From the NCBI GenBank assembly GCA_950295325.1, contig OX485809.1, positions 4,900,001 to 4,964,000 of the forward strand: 64,000 nucleotides of DNA, written 5' to 3'. Positions 12,516-23,500 of this stretch are shown piece by piece (position 1 is the first letter of the stretch; the number at the start of each line of letters is the position of its first letter). Source of the stretch: Polytrichum commune. Its lineage: Eukaryota > Streptophyta > Polytrichopsida > Polytrichales > Polytrichaceae. The notes below the pieces were generated by a model. It worked only from the letters and a program-made list of their open reading frames with translations, searched no databases and was not told the origin of the DNA. Made by a program: the position numbers and the translations under genes.

Positions 12516-13435
12516 ACGCCACAATACATTGGTATGGTAAGGAAGACACCTCAATGCCCAATGAAAACAGGCTCAGGACTTGCTTTCATGCCATTACATC
12601 ACTTAGCTCCTTGGTTGCATTCCGTGGCACCACGTATCAGGTGAGCATAACTTTCCTTTAATATCTTGATTCTTTGTTTACCGGGAGCACTCATGTTGTG
12701 TAACGTAGAGTTTTTTTCACATGCACCTATAATTTATCAAAGTTTTTTTCTTCTAATTGCAACCTCTTTCTCTGGAAACAGACCATCATCTAGCTGCTTA
12801 GCAATGCTATGGCGAAGAGATTTCTTATCCACATTTCAAAAATACAATGTAGATGTTGTGATACCCCGAAAACAACAGGGAGGGACGTGTGATTGTCTAC
12901 ATAATCTCATTCATTGCGTTGGTGAAAATGTCATGAATTATATACAACTTGCAAATAACCATGTTTGGGTGATTTGACTCCAAATTTAGCATCAAAGACC
13001 TCAAATTATTGTAGTGGAATCCAATTGAAAGGGATTAACCCCTCTTCAATGGAAAGTGGCAATATCTACTTAAAGGAAACAAAAAAACTGGGAGAATTAC
13101 ACTAATTTTGCGGCATAAAGCTTTTGTAAATTATGTCTGATTTAACAATGTCCGCTTTGATGGGTGAAATCTACGAGTTCTTTTCCCCCAAATTTTGGTG
13201 CACTTGAAAGTTATGTGGGGTGTTATTCGGTTAGTTTTTCTTCTTCTCCATCTTCTATTGAACATATTTACATCTTCACATTTGTGTTCTATTAGCAAAT
13301 CTATGATAAAACATCAACAAGAATCCAAATTGAACTTCCCCTGCTTTTAGGAATGGTCATCGAAAGTGCATGCTTGTTAATTCCTTCAATGAATAGTACA
13401 TGGGTCCTCCCAATTATGTTCATTATTTAGTGTGA
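12516..13435. other. No supported feature
   Basis: A GT-AG intron-like segment (about 12641-12781) and an open stretch at 12666-12977 are present, but neither encodes anything recognisable. Confidence 0.35.
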
Positions 13436-13673
13436 AGTACACTAAACATGATATTTAGTGTCACTTACTATTTGATATTAAGCAATGGTGTGTGTGTGCA
13501 TATATATATATATTGTCCATCTCAAGTTTTACCAACAAATGTCAAATTGGTTGTTTGGACAATATAGAACAATAAGAACTTTTCTTGATAAAAGTTCAAA
13601 TCAATAGTAGAAAAGTATAGCATTGCGTAATTCCAAATAGTAAGTGACACTAAATATCATATTTAGTGTAGTT
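13436..13673. mobile_element. MITE with TACACTAAAT ends, copy 2
   Basis: The left end GTACACTAAACATGATATTT and TAGTGTCACTTACTATTTG is mirrored on the right by AAATAGTAAGTGACACTAAA and TATTTAGTGTAGTT. A short (TG)n(TA)n tract lies near 13490. The interior resembles copy 1 (shared CAAATTGGTTGTTTGG). Non-coding. Confidence 0.7.
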
Positions 13674-13775
13674 AATGGAATTTGAGGATGTAGTCCAACT
13701 TTTCTTTTGAAAATGTGTCTTTTGTGGCGTGGGTTCTCTGATCCTCACCTATCACCACACACCAATCAAATATAA

Positions 13776-14782
13776 GGCCCACTTCACACATGAGCCAAGA
13801 GTTGTGACCATGAAATTGTAAAAGTCCAGAAGAAGTGCCCAAAGGCCGTTTCAAGACACCTCCAAAATCATGTAGTGTGGCCACGGACCCTCAAGTGTAG
13901 TGTGAAGTCATATGTGACTGGGCCCTCAACCAAATGCTATATCAATGAATTTGTTAGATCATGAGGGGTCCTCACACTTGATAAAATAGAATAAATCAAT
14001 GGTTGTGAAATGATGTAGTGCCATGGTCTTCCAATTTTGTGTTAGGCCTACTTGGAAGAGGTGGTTTTTGAAAATAGTCTAAGGGCCAGTTCACACACGA
14101 GACTAAGAGCATGTGACCATTATACTTCAAGCACTCTCATTGGTGGAAAAGGCAGAGTTGGTAGACCTAGGTTCCCCTCGCACTATGCTTGAGGGACCAA
14201 CGAAGTATGTGAATGCAAGATGGATGTAAAGTCTACATGGATTCGTACATGGCATCAAATGGATCATGTTTCATGGTTAGTTAGACTATTTAAAAAAACC
14301 ACCTCTTGGAGGTGGGCCTACCAAAAAACCAGGAGACCATGACACTCCAAACGCCCATAACCTTTGATTTATTTTATTTTACCATGCACGAGGACCTCCA
14401 TGAATAGAAATTCATTGAAATAACATTCGATTGAGGGCCCGGTCACATATGACTTCACACTCCACTTGAGGATCTGTGACCACACTACATGATTTTGGAG
14501 GTGTGTTGGGACGGCCTTTGGACACTTTTTGGGGGGCTCTCACATTATCATGGTCATGGCTCTTGGCTCATGTGGGAAGTGGCCCTAAGTGACCATGAAA
14601 CATGATCCATTCGATGCCATGTAGGAATCCATGTACACTTAACATCCATCTTGCATTCACATACTTCATTGGTCCCTCAAGGTAAGTGTGAAGCAAACTT
14701 GGACCGGCTCTGCCTTTTCCACCAATGAGAGTGCTTGAAGTGCAATGGTCATGGGCCCTCAGTCTCGTGAGTGAAGTGGCCC
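13776..14782. mobile_element. Harbinger-like MITE copy B, split by a nested copy
   Basis: The outer element matches copy A (11535-12036) in the same orientation. Its left part is 13776-14082 and its right part 14586-14782. It is flanked by TAA (13773-13775 and 14783-14785). Removing the inserted element plus one TAA rejoins a sequence collinear with copy A across the junction, which reads GAAAATAGTC then TAAGTGACCATG. Confidence 0.8.
14083..14585. mobile_element. Harbinger-like MITE copy C, nested in copy B
   Basis: A 503-bp element in inverted orientation relative to its host. Its ends GGGCCAGTTCACACACGA and the complement of GGGCCACTTCCCACATGA are flanked by the duplicated target TAA (14080-14082 and 14586-14588). 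It therefore inserted into an older member of its own family. Confidence 0.8.
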
Positions 14783-14785
14783 TAA

Positions 14786-15395
14786 GTATACAATTAAGAA
14801 AGGTAGCTGAATAACACCCGCATGCCTTAGTACTAACTTAGACAAACTTTGTAGCTCTTGGGGTGTCAATAGCCAATCAAATAATTCAAACACCCTCTAC
14901 TTAGTGAGTTTAGTCAAGTCTGAGGTGAGGGCATGTGTAAATATTTAAGCTCAATGAGACATGTCCTTGGCCAAAAAATTACTATGAGACCGGTTTCAAT
15001 CCTCTTTGACAAATTGCCTTTCAATGTCGTTGAAACTCATAGAATTGCTCTTTTGTAAATATTCTTATTATAATTTTGATAATTGGGTCAAAAAGCTTGC
15101 GTAGTTTTCCCTTTAGACACCGATAACAAATAAATGATTATATTTGGGTCTTTAAACAATTTCATCATATCAAAATATGATGACATATGTCATTGGAATC
15201 CTCTACTTAATGGCTACAAGAATTATGTGTATTGAAATATTTGTATGCAACTTGGTATTACATTGAAAAATAGTATATGTGGGTTGTTGAATAACTATAC
15301 GGGCCACACTAAATCAAATGTCTAGTATAATCCTTCTCTGGCAAAAAAACAAGGTGTCCTGGATCCTTCTACTTGTTTTTCACCTCTTCCATTTA
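14786..15395. other. No recognisable feature
   Basis: AT-rich DNA with no gene or repeat that I can support. Confidence 0.45.
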
Positions 15396-16145
15396 TCCTC
15401 ATCGTGGACACTCATATTTTGCTCATTGTTATCCTTTTCCATCGCATACAATCCTCAAAACCATAGAGGAATTCTATCCATATTTACACATCACGAGTGT
15501 GTTTGGTCCCATAGTGCACGCAACCCTCTTTTTGCATACAAATGCCTCTTCCATCGCACACCATTCCTTCAAAAACCAAAGAGAGAATCCTATCATGTTT
15601 TCATGTGACGTGTCCATTTGTTCCCATTGTGGGTGCTCCTCTCCAACTTATGGATGCCCCTTCCGCCCCACCGAGTTCCTAAAAAAAGCAAAGATAGGAA
15701 TTTGTAACCGGTTGGCCGCTTTGTTTCGCCGAGGTGGCACTACACGATTGGCTTTGAGCACACAGGTTTGCAGACGATAACCTCGACATCCCAGCCGGTT
15801 ATGATCATCTAAATCGGTTATGGTGACAGGTGACCCACTGTTTAGGTCACCTGCGCGGCTCAACAAAGCGGCCAACCGGTTACGTCCAGTGATCGTTTTA
15901 TTGGAACCGGTTATCGGTGCAGAACCGGTTCTGTCAAGCTAGCTCGCCCGCGGGCTCGCCACCTTGACAGAACCGGTTCTGCACCGATAACCGGTTCCAA
16001 TAAAACGATTACCTAATACAATCAAGTTTTTATGCAATGTGTGCGTTTGTTCTTATCGTGAATGCTCCTCTTCAATGGATGTCCCTTCCTTCCCACAAAG
16101 GACCTCAAAAATCAAAGAGGACATCCAACCATGTTATTGTGTGGT
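15396..16145. repeat. About 110-bp tandem repeat, interrupted by an insertion
   Basis: Four diverged units start near 15405, 15505, 15612 and 16039. They share TTGTTCCCAT/TTGTTCTTAT, GCTCCTCT, CCTTCC and AAAAACCAAAGAG/AAAATCAAAGAG. The third unit is broken at about 15700 and resumes near 16013, which dates the hairpin element at 15704-16012 after the array. Confidence 0.6.
15704..16012. mobile_element. Double-hairpin insertion rich in AACCGGTT
   Basis: Two adjacent inverted repeats. The arms 15704-15725 and 15862-15883 are a perfect 22-bp pair (GTAACCGGTTGGCCGCTTTG plus TT). The arms 15892-15938 and 15963-16009 are a perfect 47-bp pair around a 24-nt GC-rich loop. AACCGGTT recurs several times. 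There is no coding capacity. It sits inside one unit of a tandem repeat, so it is an insertion, but I see no clear target duplication. It could be a foldback-type element. Confidence 0.7.
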
Positions 16146-16334
16146 GTGGGACACGGATAAAATGGGGGTTTCTTACCCAACACCTATTGTCGGGGGTGTG
16201 GTAGAAACCTGCCCCATATATTAAGTCTATTATTAAGTTATTCTACATTAACTTAAATAAACTTGAGTCAAGGCCTTTCACCGCGAACGAGGTGTTAGTT
16301 GGCTTGAAATAGTAACTCTTGGTTTGTACATAAT

Positions 16335-16454
16335 AAACAACGTTTTCACCCTCCGTATTGGTGGGCATTGTGAACGTTCACCCGACAACTAACATGAATG
16401 GAGGAAGGGCATATGTTCACAACACCTGCCAATGAGGAGGGTGAAAATGTTGAT
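16335..16454. repeat. Imperfect inverted repeat
   Basis: About 40-bp arms at 16335-16376 and 16414-16454; TTTTCACCCTCC on the left pairs with GGAGGGTGAAAA on the right. It would form a long imperfect hairpin. It may be a small MITE. Confidence 0.6.
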
Positions 16455-16593
16455 TCCTATGTAGAAGTCTGCGATATTTGCTTTCAACCAAGCGAACACC
16501 TAAATTTGGATAAAAGACTCCGAATTAGTCTATTGAGGTCCCCGGGGGTGGACTCTTCATACAATGTACAAACTAACATGAGTGTAAGAAGGG

Positions 16594-16857
16594 GTATTAT
16601 TTGGCCGGGGATTCGTGGCACTCAAGTAAAATCATCCGTGCGGATGAAAAAAACACAGGAATCATCTAAATGGCTATTTTTGGGTAATTTGATTCCGGAA
16701 ATAAAGTCAAAGGCCCCGAATTAGTCTAGTGACGTCACATTCGAATGAATCGGCCCTCAACCCCATAGGGGGGCTTTTTTTATTGGAGCCACTTCATCCA
16801 CGATATCTTGGATGGATGATTTTACTTGAGTGCCACGAATCCCCAGCCGTATTATTT
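16594..16857. mobile_element. MULE-like MITE with 9-bp target duplication
   Basis: The element spans 16603-16848 (246 bp). Terminal inverted repeats of about 35 bp begin GGCCGGGGATTCGTGGCACT on the left, and the right end differs by one base over most of that length. The direct repeat GTATTATTT flanks it (16594-16602 and 16849-16857). Length, ends and 9-bp duplication fit a Mutator-derived MITE. Its termini are unrelated to those of the element at 455-731, so it belongs to a separate family. Confidence 0.8.
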
Positions 16858-17345
16858 GAGGCATTACCATACATAGTATACGTAAGGAAGAAGTATTATT
16901 TTTTCTCTAGGTGACATTAAGAAAGGCTATTAAGAAATACGAAGTCAAGGTAAATGCACAAAAGGGGGCCATAAGGTTTAGATAAAATTTTGACAATAGA
17001 TGTTTTACTTTATCCAATTCATGTTTAAATCCATTGTTGTCATATCATAATAGTCCTCAATGACCACCTTGTTCATTCTTACTAGGGTTTGCATTTGGGT
17101 TCTAGGTTTTACAAACCGGAGGCTTTTGAAGAGACCATGGGCTCCCTTGAGTTCAACTCTTTGGGTTCCTTATGGCTAAGGTATTGTGCTCTTGTCGATG
17201 TTTGTTTGCTGGCATAATGGTTGAAAAAAGTATAAAGCCTTTTTAATTCACAAAATTTATTTTTTTATTTGCAATGGCAACATTTATCAAATTTAATTGA
17301 AAAGCTTAGTATTAATACATGAGTCCATATTCTAGCATGCCCATA

Positions 17346-17348
<3 letters not shown>
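16858..17348. other. No recognisable feature
   Basis: Intergenic AT-rich sequence ending at the GA microsatellite. Confidence 0.45.

Positions 17349-17413
<65 letters not shown>
17349..17413. repeat. (GA)32 microsatellite
   Basis: A 65-bp uninterrupted GA tract about 3.2 kb upstream of the receptor-kinase start codon. Confidence 0.95.
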
Positions 17414-17416
<3 letters not shown>

Positions 17417-18420
17417 ACATCATGGACCACAAAGTTGTCCCATTTGAGATGGCCTTTCTTCATGGTCACACTTCATGGTCACACTTCCGTTCCGAAATGA
17501 CCCTAAACTACCGGGTGATAGTGTACCCATTTCCGTATGGAGTGGTTGGTGGTGCGTTTCATGCTGTGAAATCTTCTCTCTACTTGACAGGATAAAACTA
17601 AGTAGGTAGGTAGGAAGCCAAGAGCCCACCCACCGCAAGGTAGGCAATAAACCCCATCCTGCGACAAGAGGATTCTTGAGCAGGGTAGGGCCAATGGGCT
17701 CAACTTCACGTCAGATTGCCCGACATTGGTTACTATTATTGGTCACACTTCCACAGTCAAACTTCTAAAAAATGAAAATTTCAAAGTCCTTGGGCCCCTC
17801 CTTACGTATGAACCAGACTCGGACCAAGTGAAGTAACCATGCACCAAAAAGTGGAAGTGTAGATTCTTTAACATACGCCCAAAAAAGACAACATTAAACT
17901 TTTTCATGTTTCACCTACCTCACCTCCGTCCTCCCTTCTTCCCTCTTAACTACAGTCGCGTTCCCCCCCCCCACCTCCCAGAAAACTAAAAATCCATCAA
18001 AATTAAAGAGACTAAAACAACATTTCTCTATCACGGTCCTTTGACATTTGCAGCGAGAGAATCTCTTTCGCTTGTCTCACCATAACACCCACTGCACCCA
18101 TGACAGGGAACACAACGTAGGCCCGAAAACAGCCGGTCTTTTGGAGACCTCAAACTCCCTGACCACTTCGACAATTTTCCCTTGGTGTAAACCAAAGTGG
18201 TCCCTGGGCGAGCTCAATGACCAATCACATATTTTAGAGGAGCAAGGCATGACTTCATAGCCACTCCATGATGTAAGCATCCCTTAAATGAGGTAAGGTC
18301 CTCAACACTGAATGAAGAGAGCGAGAGACAGAGAGAGAGAAGGGGAAAAATGTTCTTGGCAGTGGCCAGGCAGTCAGACTCGGGGCCCAGAGAAAGGCGT
18401 GCCCTTTCCTTCACAAACGG
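17414..18420. other. Distal upstream region of the receptor kinase
   Basis: No gene recognised. It contains a C-run near 17965. It lies between the GA tract and the GC-rich leader region. Confidence 0.4.
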
Positions 18421-20548
18421 AAATTAACTGACTCGCTCACACTCGCTCACTCACTCCGCCCCACACACGAAGAAACAACACTCTCTCTCTCTCTCCCCCT
18501 CGCCCTCGCCCTCGCCCTCGCCCTCGCCAGGCTCCTCGTAGGCTTGTTGTGTGCTTTCATTCTTTCTTCTGCCGATCGCCTTTCGCACTTTCTCTCTCCT
18601 CATTGCAGCACTGGTAGGAGTACTACGGTACTGCAGATCCAACCAAACCCTAGCTAGCTTGACACCAATTACTCCTCCACAATCATCATCATCATCATCA
18701 TGCTCATCATCACTGCAGACGACCGCCCTTGAGGAGGCTGCAGGGGAAGCGAGTGGAGTGGAGTGGAGTGGAGTGGAGGAGGTGGAGCCTTACGCCGGGA
18801 GCGCTTTAGGACGTAAGCAGTTGCGGTTAAAGCAGTGGTAGTAGGTAGCCAGGGGGGAGTGTGATGAGTTAGAGGTGGCAGGGAGGGAGGGAGTTAGAGC
18901 TGGAAATGTTTTGGTAGGACGAGTGCGACGTCATTGAGGTTGTGCAGAATTTGCGTGTTCTGGAGGTGGTGGTTGGAGGTTCTATGTTGAGTGTAACAGC
19001 CGTTTCTGAGGAAGGAGCGATTAATTTATGTATAAATTCATCTTGTCGTGGCTTGTTGCGGCCGATGAGTGTTTTTGGACGAGGTTGGAATCTTGCGGCT
19101 AGCGGCTTGGAATGGGATGTGAGGCGTGCGGGAGGTAGTTCTTGGACAGCTGCCAGAGAGCGATTTTTTATTGCTTCTTGTTTTGGTTGTTCGTTTGTTG
19201 GTTAGTTAATTTTATTTGGTGCGGATTGAGCCCGGTGCGGCGAAAGAGGCTACGTCGTCGCGCCTGTAGGTTTCGGCCAGAAGTACAGCCTGCATTTTGA
19301 TTTGGAGAAGTGGACGTCCGGGGAGGTTAGAGCGAGTCACTCTGGCAACAATTTTAAATTATCTTCAGGATTTTGTTGTTGAAGCGACAGGGAGAGGTTT
19401 CAAGAGGCAGGAGACTGTTCCATGCATTCGACTGTTTCTCCCAAGCGGATTTTCTTGAACTTTTGATCAAGTTCAACTGGCGCTCCCTACACTGCAGTGT
19501 CTATTAATATCCGTCGTCAATGCTGCCATTGACGAGTTGTCGTGAATGACCAGCGCAATGTAGCCTCTGTGCACAAGATATAAGCTCAATGTGCAGCAGC
19601 ATCAAGGGCTGAAACAGAGGTGCATTGAATTGCTGCTTCATAATTTTGTTCAATTGAATGGTTCGATGCAAGCACTTCGAGAGCTGTTAGTAAGTTCAGA
19701 CAGAGACCTCTTTACGCACCCGGAACACACCAAAACAATGTCGATGGCAGCTTTCATCAACTCGTGACTTTCTACGGGGCTGGCCGTGGAAAGAAGCCGA
19801 TCGAGGACAGGAATTTTGAAGTCACAGTCTATGCATTCCTCTCTTTTTCAAAATTTTGAAAGCTAACATTACGTACATGGAAAGCGAGAGTGTAGCTGCT
19901 GCTGCAGCCTTCCAGCTCGTGCACTGTTGAACAACGAGAGTAGGTGGCAAGGACAATCAAGAAGAGCCGCTTTGATTTGGCTCTCTCTGTCACTTTCTCA
20001 CGAGAGAGGATTGATTTCGATTTGGAAGCAGGACACTGAAAGCGCAACTAACAAGGAAGACGATACCAATACACAGAAGGAAGTACGTACGTCGATATTC
20101 ATAGCTGCAATTAGTGGGCCAGGTAGCTTCACTTTCAGGATTGCCACGATCTAAAGGACTGTAATGAAAAACAAGCGGAGCTTTCAGGAATACCAGAATT
20201 GCTGCTGAAGCTTGAGTAACCAGGCCCTCTCATCAGAAGTATCATATTCCTCCTCTGCTGGCTTTCAAGTTCTCGGAGACTACTTTCTTTACTGGTGATA
20301 AATCAGTTCCGGTGCTTTCTAAATACAGGGAGCAGCTATTAGAAAATCGCTCCTCACAATATTCCAAGAAGAAGGTTGTAGTAAAGCTCAAACTGTGAGG
20401 TTTCTGAGAGCTGGCGTATTATAATTTAAGGCCCAGATCAAATGCAATGCTGAAGTCAAAAAGAAGTCGAACAATTATTGGAGGTGAGGATAGATCAAGA
20501 GGCCGGGGAAACTTACAGTACAATACTCTGCCCGCATCCTTCTCACTA
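18421..20548 (+). promoter_or_regulatory. Probable promoter and long leader of the FEI-like receptor kinase
   Basis: Composition shifts here to more balanced GC, with a CT tract and about five CTCGCC units at 18480-18530, ATC repeats near 18684 and GTGGA repeats near 18750. These are common in plant core promoters and 5' untranslated regions. The stretch has no protein I recognise. Short upstream ATG frames (for example 18942-19205) could be upstream ORFs. The transcription start and any leader introns cannot be fixed from sequence alone. Confidence 0.4.
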
Positions 20549-23500
20549 ATGACAAACTCGGCTGCGATTTGGTTGTACGTTCTTTTTACGATATCGATTT
20601 TGTCGACCCCAAGCTTGACACTGTCACCCGATGGTGAGCTTCAGAAATTTTAACAAGTGAAAATTCCTTCGAACGCTACAGTAGTTCATTACTATTTTTG
20701 TCGCATTAACGATCAACATGCAGAAAGTGCGGATGCTGTCCCTAAATTTTATAGCTGTTTCAAATGGGATAACAAGCTCATAATTTGCGAGCAGAACATT
20801 AATTTGTTGTGGTTTTGGTTATCCATAAGTGCAATGCGTCTGTGGTGATGAAGATGTATCAATGTATGAGTACTAGTGGTAGACTTGATACTTTAAGAAT
20901 TTAATTTTTATTGTGATTGGCAGGTGTGGCGTTAATATCCTTCAAATCTCAACTCAATGACTCCAGAAATGGTCTTCACAACTGGAACGAATCCGACGCC
21001 GATCCCTGTCAATGGGCGGGGGTTAGGTGCCAGCCACAATCAAGGCGTGTTCATATGCTGTAAGTTTAAGTGCCAAGAACTTTCTACGATAGTGTTTTTA
21101 TTTTAATACTTAGCCCACGAAGATTTCTGACCCATTATTACATCAAGTTTCTCTATCTATCTGTTGTGTTTTTCTTCTGGATTAAATAATGTGTTGCCCA
21201 CAATGAGTAAATTTTTCTTTATCGTACTATAGTGGAAACATCCAACCACTCTTGAAGGATGTTCTCACGAGGTATACTCTGGGTATTACCTTGATCTTTG
21301 GCAGGATTCTTCCATACAAGCAGTTGCGAGGACCATTATCGTCAGAGGTTGGAAAGCTTGACCAGCTCCGCAGACTGTACGATCACAATCCTCTTTTTTG
21401 CTTAATGATTAATCTCTAAGTTGATGTTTATAGAATTCCTCAACATTCCCAGCTTGCACTTCTTGCAACCATTCAGCCTTGGTTGTGGGTTAGTGTCATA
21501 GTTTCACCTCTTTTAAGCACTCTTTCCTCATGGGTACTCATGCTATTACTCCTCCATAGTATGCTTGCTGTGCTCAGCACGTTTCTAGCATAGACTTGCA
21601 GGGAGCATAATTGCAGTTTCTACAAGCATCGTCTCTTTATCGTTGCATCCATTCTCTCCTGGAGCTTTCTCATTAGATATCTAAATCATTTGAAATAATA
21701 TTCAAACAGCACTTCGGTGGGCTTTGGTGGTACATGGTGGCCCCCTCCTCACTAATAACTACTCGTTCTGTTACCAACATTTCAATCTTTACTGTAACAG
21801 GAGCTTGCATTCAAACGAGTTGTATGGACCGATTCCAAAAGAGATCGGCAACTGCACAGCATTGCGATCCATGTAAGGCCAAGCATACTTTTGGTAACCA
21901 CTATCGGCCGTGACATCAAATGTATATATCGGGTTTTTGTTGTACATTGCATGTTCATGTTGTGACTATTCCTCCAAAGCCGTCCACAGATTGTCTTGAG
22001 TGTCTAAGTAGTAATAACAAACAATATATCCCCAGACAGTAGATGATGATACAATTTGTGGATATTGCAAGAATGAAAAGCGGTGTTCTTTCTTATTTCA
22101 GCTTTATGAACGTCTCACTATCATTCTTATCAAGACTGAAATAATATGTTCTGTTTATTGATGCTGATGCAGACATTTACGAGGAAACTTTCTCACTGGA
22201 GATATACCGGAGGAGTTTGGAAACTTAAAACATCTCGTTGTGTTGTAAGTAGATATTCTTACTGAACATTTCATTTTAGGCATTTCTTAAGCACTGGCAA
22301 CTGAGGAGTTGAGTTCCTGACGCAGCACACAATCCAGCCGTTAGCTATTCTTGAAATCGAAGCTCACCCCGCTTCATTATTTTTGCAGGGACTTGGCCAA
22401 CAACGGGTTGACGGGCAATATCCCTGATTCACTTGGTACCCTTTCAAAGCTTACCTTCCTGTAAGTGGGGCTGTGCATCTACCACATGGTTAATTCTTGT
22501 GATACATTTCCTCTATCATGTCTCAACTTATAAACCCCTCGGAACCAACCTGTCTTTCTCTTGTGCTATATTGTCACTAACACATACTGCAACCAATAGA
22601 AATCAAGATATTTCAACTGCAAACTTCAGCAAGAGCAATATTCAGCATCATGGAAGCCTGGCTGCATCATGATGATTTAGGCCACTCTCTATCCATGATC
22701 TAAGATATTGCTGCCGTTGTTTGTGCAGAAATCTGTCAACTAACTTCCTCACAGGTGAAATTCCAAGTGATGGAGTGATGAGGAACTTTAGTATCATGTC
22801 GTAAGTATCCACCCTTGCTGGACTGTGTAATATAAGCTAGTTCGTCTAATACTGATAAGCTATCTACATGATTGACACTTGGATCCTTCCTTCCACATAT
22901 TAAAGCGTGTGTAATATTACTGGACCAAAGATTTTGGTAATAAATGCCGATTCAACATTTATTACAAAATTTTGGATCAACCGTTGAAGTATTGATGCAG
23001 GTTTGAAGAAAACCCAGGCTTGTGTGGTGCACAAGTGAAAATAACATGCCAAAGTCCTCCCCCAACAAATCCACCCCTGCATTCTGAACCCTTACCCCTT
23101 GGAGGTGGAGGGATTCCAGCTCCATCTCCAGCATTAGCTTCAGGTACTTCTCATCACTGTGTTCAGGTCTCCTCTGTGGAAGTGGATTAACAAGCAGGAG
23201 AACGTCATTTATAATATATCTGCAAGTCTCTGAGGACAAAGGAGTGGTGTTTCAAGTGAGAAAATGTTTGCAAAGCCTGGTTCCTGCAGAGAAGACAACG
23301 ATGACAAGGGGCAGAAATTATTTTTCACAATCTGCATATACTAATCTTTAACGTGTGGTGCTACAACAGGATTGACAGCTGGGTCAAGTCAAAAGCACAA
23401 TTACTCAAATGCTCTACTGATTAGTGCTATGAGTACTGTATGCATCGCTCTGCTGGTGACTTTGATGTGCTTCTGGGGTTGGTTCTTGTATAATAAGTAT

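Noticed and set aside
12641-12977. Intron-like GT-AG segment followed by an open frame
   Set aside because: Neither side encodes a recognisable or continuous protein.
15373-15780. 135-codon + frame
   Set aside because: It runs across the 110-bp tandem units and into the hairpin insertion, so it cannot be one conserved coding region.
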